Below, one piece after another: positions 1 to 5,560 of a stretch of DNA of 9,861 bases. The notes below the pieces were generated by a model. The model was not told the DNA's origin. It saw only the letters and a program-made list of their open reading frames with translations, and did not search any database. The stretch lies in NCBI GenBank assembly GCA_024763405.1, contig JANTFQ010000062.1, forward strand, positions 1-9,861, given 5' to 3'. This DNA comes from Calditrichaceae bacterium. Lineage in GTDB: Bacteria; Calditrichota; Calditrichia; Calditrichales; Calditrichaceae. A program made the position numbers and the translations under genes. Position 1 is the first letter of the stretch, and each line of letters opens with the position of its first letter.

Positions 1-22
1 ATATTGTGGATAAATGGTTGAG

Positions 23-58
23 CCTAATCCCCCCTTAGAAAAGGGGGCAAGGGGGTTG
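23..58. repeat. C-run/G-run hairpin repeat
   Basis: A short intergenic hairpin: CCCCCTT at 30-36 pairs perfectly with AAGGGGG at 41-47 around an AGAA loop, followed by a second run of five G at 51-55 that could pair alternatively with the same C run. Such C-run/G-run units are commonly scattered between genes in FCB bacteria, so I read it as a dispersed repeat. It is not a clean intrinsic terminator because no T tract follows on the plus strand. No gene is visible next to it inside the window. Confidence 0.5.
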
Positions 59-100
59 TAAAATCTGTATTATTCAATAATTTGCCAATTGAAAAAAATA

Positions 101-119
101 CCCCCCCTTAATAGGAGGG
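101..119. repeat. degenerate second copy of the C-run repeat
   Basis: Seven C followed by TTAATAGGAGGG. This resembles the repeat at 23-58 but with an interrupted G arm, as if one base changed after copying. The GGAGGG of the arm mimics a ribosome binding site eight bases before an ATG at 127, which opens only a 27-codon frame. I take that resemblance to be accidental. Confidence 0.35.
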
Positions 120-260
120 ACACGCTATGATTGAATTAGTAAACAGTTTGTGTTCCTTATTTAGGACAGATGTGAAATATTTGATATTGAGAGGAAGAAT
201 TTTTTCATAAACTTCTTTCTATTCAAGCTTATTCTTAATTAGAAGTCTATAGTATTTAAA

Positions 261-458
261 TTAAACCTAATCTAAGCGATTCGTTCATGCAGGCTTGCCT
301 TTGGGTAAATAGATTCCCCCGTCGAAAGCCGGGCAGGCTGCCTTCGCGGGAATGACATATTTAACCTATTGGGTGTGTGAGTCATTCCCTCCGAGTACTC
401 GGGGGAATCCATTGGGTTTATTCAATCGCAAATTCAACAATCGCTCAGATTAGGTTAA
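261..458. mobile_element. MITE-like palindromic element with terminal inverted repeats
   Basis: An imperfect terminal inverted repeat bounds this ~198 bp stretch. ACCTAATCTAAGCGATT (265-281) is mirrored by AATCGCTCAGATTAGGT (439-455), with one mismatch over 17 positions. Inside are two oppositely oriented copies of a second unit, GATTCCCCCG-spacer-GGGAATGAC, at 312-355 and 381-409, each able to fold on itself. The second copy is an 11 bp stem with one bulged base. No coding frame of note lies inside and no clear target-site duplication flanks it. The outer right repeat ends about 10 bp past the stop codon of the minus-strand membrane protein gene, so the element may also act as a 3' hairpin for that transcript. 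Classification as a MITE is inferred from structure only. Confidence 0.55.
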
Positions 459-467
459 AGCTTCTTT

Positions 468-1532
468 TTAAATCTTTTCGGGTATCTTTAAAAAGTCTAT
501 CGTTAGGATAGTAACCATAACAATTTCAACAAACCGGGACAGCCGCCGGAATTTATGGTGAGAGGAAGAGTCTGCCCAGCTTTGGCGGACAACTGCTTTT
601 AGTATGGGGAAAATGTTTAAAATATTCTGGATTTCGAGGGAATAGGAATTTTGTTTTTTCTTTAAATAGCGGTGCAGTAAACGCATCGTTAGTGGTGAAA
701 TCAAAAAATACCAGACAATCATAATGAGAATAGAACGTACAAGCATAATGAGTGCAGCAGCGCCCTGGCTTTTTTCAAAAAAAGTGAATAAGTAAGAACC
801 GATAAAAATAGTCAGGGAAGCGGCAAATAATAAAAAAAGGGTGATCTTTTTTTGCCAGCGGTTTCTTTTCCCCTTCGGAGCTTCATGCAGATAACTATCT
901 GCTTTCAGCGTCGGTTTAACGGCCGCTTCTTTTATTGCGTTTTGTAAACGGGCAGCTATTTTCGGCGTTTTGAGTCCGGTATAAATGCCGGCTAGTATAT
1001 GAATCCCCGTGTAAACCAAAATTAATATCAAACTGAAATCGAGTGAATCAATCGCGCCGTTGGATAAAAACAACTGGCGCAGCACAAAATGTCCAAATAT
1101 ATTGATGGACTCCCACAGGGTTTGGCCGAATACCAGGGTCAGAATCAACAACTTCTGCAATGCCGCTTCGAGCATGGCAAATAGCGCCAACAAGAAAACT
1201 GCCAGTGCGGTATTTTTTATTATCCGGAATAAGAAGATTCCGGTTAATGCCTGAAAAGAAACGGCAAAATAAGCATTTACCGGCGTGTGTGGGCTAACCG
1301 CCGCTTTTACGATCATTACCATAATGGCCGCTTTTAAAAGAGTGCCTTTCTTTTGTTCAAAAATATGAATCAGCGAAATGAATAATACAGCGACACTGCC
1401 GATAACCAGACCGGTAAAAGGCACACGGAATGCATGCAATACACCTGCAAGACCGGCTTCGCTTAACGCCCATAACGCTGTTAATCGGAGGGTTAGATCA
1501 AATTGGGGAAGGGGTTGGTTTTTATTTTTCAC
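468..1532 (-). CDS. multi-pass membrane protein of unknown family, linked to a DtxR-type regulator
   Basis: I do not recognise a named family. The 354-residue protein has about eight hydrophobic segments (roughly residues 12-35, 38-58, 64-80, 84-104, 107-136, 165-186, 229-251 and 258-280), a basic loop near 215-230, and a further hydrophobic stretch at 333-350 near the C terminus. Polar residues inside or beside the first membrane segments (E25, H33, H56, H82) could be functional. The N-terminal half has the small, multi-helix look of the substrate-binding subunit of ECF transporters, but that is only an impression. The start is GTG, directly preceded in frame by a TAA stop, with no good Shine-Dalgarno, so translation probably depends on coupling with the regulator gene ending 23 bp upstream. 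Shared transcription with a metal-dependent repressor suggests a role in metal uptake, export or cofactor handling. Confidence 0.8.
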   Translation of the reverse strand: MKNKNQPLPQFDLTLRLTALWALSEAGLAGVLHAFRVPFTGLVIGSVAVLFISLIHIFEQKKGTLLKAAIMVMIVKAAVSPHTPVNAYFAVSFQALTGIFLFRIIKNTALAVFLLALFAMLEAALQKLLILTLVFGQTLWESINIFGHFVLRQLFLSNGAIDSLDFSLILILVYTGIHILAGIYTGLKTPKIAARLQNAIKEAAVKPTLKADSYLHEAPKGKRNRWQKKITLFLLFAASLTIFIGSYLFTFFEKSQGAAALIMLVRSILIMIVWYFLISPLTMRLLHRYLKKKQNSYSLEIQNILNIFPILKAVVRQSWADSSSHHKFRRLSRFVEIVMVTILTIDFLKIPEKI

Positions 1533-1555
1533 TTAATACAATACCGGAAAAATTC

Positions 1556-2089
1556 TTACGCTTTTTCGCTGGAAGAAGAGGTTTGGAAATAGCAGTTTGC
1601 CTCACATATGTCACAATTTAATGTATCCTGACACTCGTAACGAAATGTTTCGTATTCCCGCTGGAATTCTTTTACGCTTTTTCGATCCGATAAATAATAC
1701 CCCATAAAACTCATCAGCTTCTGCCCGGTACTTTCTCCCAGTAAATGTTCAATTTTACAGGCTTCGGATTCGGCGGTTTCTGCATCGAGGTGGAGTGCTT
1801 TTTCGAAAAAAATACGGATAATATTGCGTTTGGAAAGAACACTGTTGATTATTTCTTCGCCATGTTCGGTAAATAAGTAGAACTTATTTTCGTCTTCTAC
1901 CACATAGCCGCGGGCTATTAATTTCCGCAAAGTAATGGAAACGCTGGATCGGCTGATTTTTAGATGCTTGGCAATATCCACACCGCGCACATAACCGTTT
2001 TTCTTTAACAATTCATGCATGGCCATCAAATGATGCACGCTGCTGTGGGTCAGTTCTACTTCATCAAATTTTTTCCACATTTCTTTCAT
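1556..2089 (-). CDS. DtxR/MntR-family metal-dependent transcriptional repressor with C-terminal cysteine cluster
   Basis: The 177-residue protein has an N-terminal winged helix (about 18-75; recognition helix near ISRSSVSITLRKL, 45-57) followed by the DtxR-type dimerisation and metal domain (about 78-133). Aligning by eye to DtxR, M22, C111, E114 and H115 (in EACKIEH) fall on the primary metal ligands M10, C102, E105 and H106. This is the iron-type set; MntR has glutamates at the Met and Cys positions. DtxR ancillary ligand H79 appears to be N89 and H98 appears to be E107, so the second site is probably altered. There is no SH3-like third domain. Instead the tail carries C153, C159, C162 and C166 (C-x5-C-x2-C-x3-C), a possible metal or Fe-S site. 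It is the first gene of a likely two-gene operon, and the dyad over its own start region suggests autoregulation. Confidence 0.88.
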   Translation of the reverse strand: MKEMWKKFDEVELTHSSVHHLMAMHELLKKNGYVRGVDIAKHLKISRSSVSITLRKLIARGYVVEDENKFYLFTEHGEEIINSVLSKRNIIRIFFEKALHLDAETAESEACKIEHLLGESTGQKLMSFMGYYLSDRKSVKEFQREYETFRYECQDTLNCDICEANCYFQTSSSSEKA

Positions 2090-2099
2090 GGCTTTACTG

Positions 2100-2134
2100 A
2101 ACCAAACAAATGTTATATTATATTAACATTGGTT
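2100..2134. promoter_or_regulatory. dyad operator, probably for the adjacent DtxR-type repressor
   Basis: AATGTTA (2109-2115) and TAACATT (2124-2130) form an inverted repeat with an 8 bp AT-only centre. Outer AACCAA (2100-2105) and TTGGTT (2129-2134) extend the dyad symmetry with slightly different spacing. It lies 11 bp upstream of the regulator start codon, over the expected transcription start of the promoter at 2135-2163, where a bound repressor would block initiation. Dyads of this size and AT content suit DtxR-family binding, but which protein binds here is inferred from position. Confidence 0.55.
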
Positions 2135-2163
2135 AATTTAGAAGAAATATCACGGATTGTCAA
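2135..2163 (-). promoter_or_regulatory. sigma-70-like promoter of the regulator/membrane protein operon
   Basis: Read on the minus strand, TTGACA (2163-2158) is followed after exactly 17 bases by TAAATT (2140-2135). This gives a predicted start near 2128 and a leader of about 40 bases to the ATG. A second possible -10, TATAAT, lies inside the adjacent dyad without an obvious -35. The match to the canonical housekeeping consensus is good, although FCB bacteria may use a different -35/-10 pattern, which lowers certainty. Confidence 0.45.
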
Positions 2164-2307
2164 GCAAGAAGGAAGTATAAAATACAAATCCGCCAAAAAT
2201 GGATATTGGTCATTCTCTTTTGATTATTGATTATTCAATCGTATTCTTTGGATATGATACAGTTTTCTTCAGAGAATTTTCAATTACTAAATATCCTCCA
2301 CATTTGG

Positions 2308-3033
2308 TCAGAAAAAATCCTTAAATTCATCTGCGGCTTGCAGCAAATGTTCTTTACGGCCGGCATCGATCCATTTATAAGCATCGGAAGGAAAACCGTA
2401 AATATGCTGTCCTTCTGCGGATAAATTAAGATAAGCCTGAACAATGGAGAAGGGACCGTCTTTGGAGAGATGATTAAATATTTCCGGGGAAATGATATGG
2501 ATACCCATAAAAGAATAGCGTTTTAGCGGTTCGTTTGCAACGGTAATTTTTTTTTGATTGTCTTTCAGCGATTCCCAGCCGCAGAGACGCCGGTTCTGAT
2601 CAAATAAAAAATAGCGGGACGTTTTCCGGCTACGCACGGCAAGCGTGGCCAGGGCTGATTTCTGCTGGTGCGCTTTCAGCATCGCCGCGTAATTTAGATT
2701 TGTGAGTACATCCGCATTGTGCAGTAAAAAGGGCTGATTGTCGTCAAAGAACCAGGCTGCTTTTTTTAGGCCTCCGCCCGTATCGAGCAGTTCTTCTTCT
2801 TTTGAAATTTCAATGCGAATATCAAAGCGATTTTTTTGCTCAACAAAGGTAATTATCTGATCGGCAAAGTGGTGCGTATTTATGATAATTTCACGGATGC
2901 CATTTTGTTTTAAGCGACGGATTAAAATTTCCAGCAGCGAAATTCCATTAATTTCTACCAGCGCTTTCGGTTTATGGTCGGTCAACGGCCGCAGGCGGGT
3001 GCCCAGCCCGGCCGCCAGAATCATCGCTTTCAT
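2308..3033 (-). CDS. MurU-like sugar-1-phosphate nucleotidyltransferase
   Basis: This 241-residue protein transfers a nucleotide to a sugar 1-phosphate. The N-terminal signature LAAGLGTRLRPLT (6-18) with PKAL (22-25) forms the nucleotide-binding loop. ELLDTGGGL (81-89) and HNADV (105-109; D108 expected to bind the metal) are the substrate and metal motifs, and WIDAG lies near the C terminus. Length and motifs fit MurU (UDP-MurNAc formation from MurNAc-1-P), about 220-240 residues without the left-handed helix domain of GlmU-type enzymes. The closest alternative is a glucose- or mannose-1-phosphate nucleotidyltransferase. Its ATG follows the kinase stop by one base (TGA-G-ATG), so the two are translationally coupled, and the kinase would supply its sugar 1-phosphate. 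Membership of the nucleotidyltransferase family is clear; the exact sugar is inferred from the neighbour. Confidence 0.9.
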   Translation of the reverse strand: MKAMILAAGLGTRLRPLTDHKPKALVEINGISLLEILIRRLKQNGIREIIINTHHFADQIITFVEQKNRFDIRIEISKEEELLDTGGGLKKAAWFFDDNQPFLLHNADVLTNLNYAAMLKAHQQKSALATLAVRSRKTSRYFLFDQNRRLCGWESLKDNQKKITVANEPLKRYSFMGIHIISPEIFNHLSKDGPFSIVQAYLNLSAEGQHIYGFPSDAYKWIDAGRKEHLLQAADEFKDFF

Positions 3034-3034
3034 C

Positions 3035-4480
3035 TCAACCGGCCTGCGGATTATTCAGTTCCTGCTCACGGTGACGCAGTTCCACATCCACCTCAAAATT
3101 CTCTTTTAACCAGGCAGCCAGTTGGTTGGCGCAATAAACGGAGCGGTGCCGTCCCCCGGTACAGCCGAACGCCGCCATCACATCGGTAAAATTTCGCTTT
3201 TGATAGTTGCGCACCATCTGGGCAATGATACTTTTCACGTGCTCCAGAAAGTCGCTCACTTCCTGCTCTTTATCCAGGAATCGAATCACCTCTTCATCAT
3301 TTCCGGTGAGTTGTTTGTACTGCTCGTAACGTCCCGGATTGGGCAGCAGACGGCAATCGAAGACAAAGCCGCCGCCGTGACCTTTTTCATCTACGGGAAT
3401 ACCGCGCCGATAGGAAAAGCTCTGGATGCGCACCGTCGTTCTGAGTTGTGCGTCGCCGAACTGCCTTAAAAAGGTAGAGCGTACCAGGCCGTTCCAGACC
3501 TTGGTCAGGGCCGGCAGTTCCAATGGCAATTCCGCGTGATGCAGCAGTCCTTCCAGATTTTGAATGGCATACGGCACACTTTTTAAGAAATGCTCTTTGC
3601 GTTCATAAAAGCCGCGGAAACCGTACGCGCCGAGGGCCTGCATAATGCGGATAAACACATAGCCGTGGTAAAACTGCAAAAAGGTTTCCCGGTTTACCGG
3701 CTGCAATTCCGAAAGTTTATCGAGATAGCGTTCCTGCAGGCGATTCCGGATTTCCTGGGGAATATCCGCTTTGGCATCGTATAAAAGCGAAGCCAAGTCG
3801 TACTGCAGCGCGCCTTTGCGCCCGCCCTGGTAGTCGATGAAGTACGGTTCCCCGTTTACAATCATCACATTACGGGACTGAAAATCGCGGTATAAAAAAT
3901 AATCGCGTTCGGCGGAAAGCAGGAAATCACAGAATTTCCGGAAGTCATCTTCCAGTTCCTGTTCGTTAAACGGAATTTTTGCCAGTTTTAAAAAATAGTA
4001 TTTAAAATAATTTAAATCCCACATCATAGACTGGCGGTCAAAACTGGGACGCGGGTAACAGACCGAATAGTCCAGCCCTTTATTTGCCGTTACCTGAAAA
4101 CGCACCAACTGGTCGATTACTTTTTCATACAGTTCAATAATTTTTTTGGAGAAACCGTTTTGTTCGCGTTCGGCGCTTAAAAAAGAATAGAGAGTGGTAT
4201 CGCCTAAATCTTCTTCGAGATAAATATCCTTGTCCAATTCCTGGGCGTAAATCTGCGGCACAGGAAGCAGCACCCCATCAAAATGTTTCGAAAAACTGAG
4301 AAAGGCGATGTTTTCTTTTATATCCGGATTAAAAACACCAATGGCTGTTTTCGTTTTTCCAAATATTCGGAAGTAGCGGCGGTCGGAACCGTGAGCGGCC
4401 ATTTTCTCGATGCGCTTTACCGGCTCTTCGGCCCAGCGTTCAAAAAGCGCGCTTAAATTATCCTGAAGGGTTTTATCCAT
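3035..4480 (-). CDS. AmgK-like sugar kinase fused to a RapZ C-terminal domain
   Basis: This 481-residue protein has two parts. Residues ~1-320 are an aminoglycoside-phosphotransferase-fold kinase: the catalytic loop is YRDFQSRNVMI (197-207; catalytic D199, metal ligand N204) and the DFG equivalent is FIDYQGG (214-220; D216). This is the fold of AmgK, which phosphorylates MurNAc/GlcNAc at the anomeric carbon. Residues ~349-475 match the C-terminal domain of RapZ/YvcJ: FSYRRGIP (355-362), VFDCRLLPNP (373-382), LTG (391-393) and GCTGGRHRSV (439-448). The P-loop N-terminal domain of RapZ is absent. In E. coli RapZ this C-terminal domain binds glucosamine 6-phosphate and controls GlmS synthesis. 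The downstream MurU-like gene begins one base later, supporting an AmgK-MurU pathway. The kinase substrate and a sensing role for the fused domain are inference. Confidence 0.9.
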   Translation of the reverse strand: MDKTLQDNLSALFERWAEEPVKRIEKMAAHGSDRRYFRIFGKTKTAIGVFNPDIKENIAFLSFSKHFDGVLLPVPQIYAQELDKDIYLEEDLGDTTLYSFLSAEREQNGFSKKIIELYEKVIDQLVRFQVTANKGLDYSVCYPRPSFDRQSMMWDLNYFKYYFLKLAKIPFNEQELEDDFRKFCDFLLSAERDYFLYRDFQSRNVMIVNGEPYFIDYQGGRKGALQYDLASLLYDAKADIPQEIRNRLQERYLDKLSELQPVNRETFLQFYHGYVFIRIMQALGAYGFRGFYERKEHFLKSVPYAIQNLEGLLHHAELPLELPALTKVWNGLVRSTFLRQFGDAQLRTTVRIQSFSYRRGIPVDEKGHGGGFVFDCRLLPNPGRYEQYKQLTGNDEEVIRFLDKEQEVSDFLEHVKSIIAQMVRNYQKRNFTDVMAAFGCTGGRHRSVYCANQLAAWLKENFEVDVELRHREQELNNPQAG

Positions 4481-4595
4481 TTTTGATCTTTTCTATTTTA
4501 TTCTGAATTTCCGAGAATAACGGTTTCCTCTGCATAATCCGGTAGAATGTTTAAAATTAGCGGAGCCGGCAGAAAAAATCAACTAATTCAGACAG

Positions 4596-4634
4596 TTACC
4601 ATTTTTTACCGTGGCACTCGTAACAGGACTGTTT
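4596..4634 (-). pseudogene. 12-codon remnant of the 3' end of the dihaem lipoprotein gene
   Basis: Read on the minus strand this encodes KQSCYECHGKKW followed by TAA, with an in-frame TGA immediately upstream (4637-4635). The last ten residues are identical to the C terminus of the intact dihaem lipoprotein at 5316-5546, including the second CxxCH haem site. At the DNA level 4597-4629 matches 5317-5349 in 31 of 33 positions, exactly 720 bp apart and in the same orientation. The two copies bracket the toxin-antitoxin genes. It is too short to be functional and has no start. Confidence 0.75.
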
Positions 4635-4704
4635 TCAAAGGAGAATAAAAAAAAAGTTTACTATTTGTTTCTCTCACATAATCGGTAGTAAGTTTTTTTA
4701 TTAT

Positions 4705-4745
4705 TTGAATTCTGATTGCGCAGAATTTATATTTTTAAAAAGGAG
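4705..4745 (+). promoter_or_regulatory. promoter, autoregulatory dyad and ribosome binding site of the toxin-antitoxin operon
   Basis: A perfect inverted repeat, AATTCTG (4708-4714) and CAGAATT (4721-4727) with a 6 bp centre, lies between a possible -35 TTGAAT (4705-4710) and -10 TATATT (4728-4733), spaced 17 bp. The dyad is thus placed where an antitoxin or antitoxin-toxin complex would occlude RNA polymerase, as is typical of these operons. AGGAG at 4741-4745 is a strong Shine-Dalgarno six bases before the ATG at 4752. The implied leader is only about 12 bases, which makes the exact promoter boxes less certain than the dyad. Confidence 0.55.
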
Positions 4746-4751
4746 ATAAAA

Positions 4752-4991
4752 ATGGCTGTTCCTGATTTATTAAATCCGAATATTTTATCACATATAAAAA
4801 GGTTAAGTGTCTCTGAAAAGATTTCACTTATAGAAGATATCTGGGATAGTATCGTTTTATCAGAAGAAGCGCTTTCTGTTACTGAAAAACAGAAAAAAGA
4901 ACTTGATACCAGGCAGATTGAGTATAATAAAAATCCGGATGATGGCAATTCCTGGCCTGAAGTTAAAAAGAAAATCGAATCCGGGCTATGA
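4752..4991 (+). CDS. antitoxin of the putative addiction module component family (Unstab_antitox)
   Basis: This small acidic protein of 79 residues would neutralise the ParE/RelE-type toxin encoded next. The layout LSVSEKISLIEDIWDSI (residues ~18-34) followed by LSVTEKQKKELDTRQIEY and a C-terminal DGNSWPEVKKKI matches the addiction-module component family, whose members pair with ParE/RelE toxins. I chose ATG at 4752 because AGGAG sits six bases upstream. A longer frame from a TTG at 4716 would run through the operator dyad and the Shine-Dalgarno. The stop overlaps the toxin start by four bases (ATGA), giving translational coupling with antitoxin made first. The dyad upstream suggests autorepression. 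Confidence 0.9.
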   Translation: MAVPDLLNPNILSHIKRLSVSEKISLIEDIWDSIVLSEEALSVTEKQKKELDTRQIEYNKNPDDGNSWPEVKKKIESGL

Positions 4992-5287
4992 AGTATGAAA
5001 TTATCGTCCGCTCCTGTGCCGAAAACGATATTTCAGATGCAGTAGCCTGGTACGAGAAAAAGGTGAGTGGATTGGGGAAACGTTTTCTTTCAAGCCTTGA
5101 CAGCGCAATTCAGTCTATTTCACACAATCCGGAAGCATTTCCCAAAGTGTATAAAGAATTTCGAAGATACCTGCTTCATAGATTCCCGTATAGTGTATTC
5201 TATTCCTTTGATAAAAACAGGGTTATCCTGTTCGCCGTCTTTCACGAAAAACGGCACCCTAAAAATTGGAAAAACAGGGTCCAATAA
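4988..5287 (+). CDS. ParE/RelE-superfamily toxin
   Basis: At 99 residues this has the usual length for the RelE/ParE fold. The N-terminal helices contain the family pattern AENDISDAVAWYEKKVSGLG (residues 11-30), then FLSSLDSAIQSISHNPEAFP, and the C-terminal strands include RYLLHRFPYSVFYSF and VILFAVFHEKRHPKNW. The RRYLLHRFPYSVFY and HEKRHP segments are characteristic of ParE-like partners of this antitoxin family. ParE proteins poison DNA gyrase and RelE proteins cleave mRNA on the ribosome; the sequence alone does not settle which applies. It overlaps the antitoxin by four bases. A short stem, AAAAG/CTTTT around 5286-5298, follows the stop codon and is at best a weak terminator. Confidence 0.92.
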   Translation: MKYEIIVRSCAENDISDAVAWYEKKVSGLGKRFLSSLDSAIQSISHNPEAFPKVYKEFRRYLLHRFPYSVFYSFDKNRVILFAVFHEKRHPKNWKNRVQ

Positions 5288-5315
5288 AAGTGCCTTTTTA
5301 TAGATTCAGAAAAGA

Positions 5316-5546
5316 CTACCATTTTTTACCGTGGCATTCGTAACAAGACACGCCTACTTCCCCTCCGCGTAAATCCGAGCCGTGGCAACTGACACAATTG
5401 TCGAGCGGGTTTTTTAAGCCCGGTTTATGCTTTGCCCCTTCCTTGCTTACCGTATGGTCCGAAGGCGGATCATATTTGGATTTATTTTCCGACGGAGCGC
5501 TGCAGGAGGTGAATAAAATAAAAAGAACTACCAATAAAAACTTCAT
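5316..5546 (-). CDS. small dihaem c-type cytochrome lipoprotein
   Basis: A 76-residue exported protein. Residues 1-14 form a hydrophobic signal ending in the lipobox LFTSC, with C15 the predicted lipid-modified cysteine. Two haem c attachment sites follow: CVSCH (51-55) and CYECH (68-72). The spacing and the GSDLRGG segment between them resemble short multihaem proteins that carry electrons in the periplasm or at the outer membrane. The gene starts 14 bp after the stop of the T9SS-tailed protein upstream on the same strand, so the two are probably co-transcribed. The final ten codons are duplicated on the far side of the toxin-antitoxin operon. The redox partner and exact role cannot be read from the sequence. 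Confidence 0.85.
   Translation of the reverse strand: MKFLLVVLFILFTSCSAPSENKSKYDPPSDHTVSKEGAKHKPGLKNPLDNCVSCHGSDLRGGEVGVSCYECHGKKW
5317..5349. repeat. direct repeat flanking the toxin-antitoxin cassette (right copy)
   Basis: This 33 bp stretch is the 3' end of the intact dihaem lipoprotein gene. It repeats 4597-4629 in direct orientation with only two differences. Weaker similarity continues outward: ATTCAGA occurs at 4586-4592 and at 5304-5310. The repeats bracket a 687 bp segment that contains only the toxin-antitoxin operon and its control region. Confidence 0.75.
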
Positions 5547-5560
5547 TATTATTCTTTCAT

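Noticed and set aside
127..210. 27-codon frame starting ATG with GGAGGG eight bases upstream.
   Set aside because: The apparent ribosome binding site is part of a degenerate C-run/G-run repeat, the product matches nothing I recognise, and the frame is very short.
312..409. CRISPR-like array from the repeated GATTCCC units.
   Set aside because: There are only two copies, in opposite orientations, each palindromic and of different length; there are no regular spacers and no cas genes.
3122..3469. 115-codon plus-strand frame inside the kinase gene.
   Set aside because: It is antisense to the conserved RapZ domain; the minus-strand protein is clearly the real one.
4716..4751. Longer antitoxin start at a TTG, adding 12 residues.
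   Set aside because: The extension would overlap the operator dyad and the Shine-Dalgarno, while the ATG at 4752 has a strong AGGAG at correct spacing.
5285..5300. Intrinsic terminator after the toxin gene.
   Set aside because: The stem is only about five A/T-rich pairs with a three-base loop, too weak to call.
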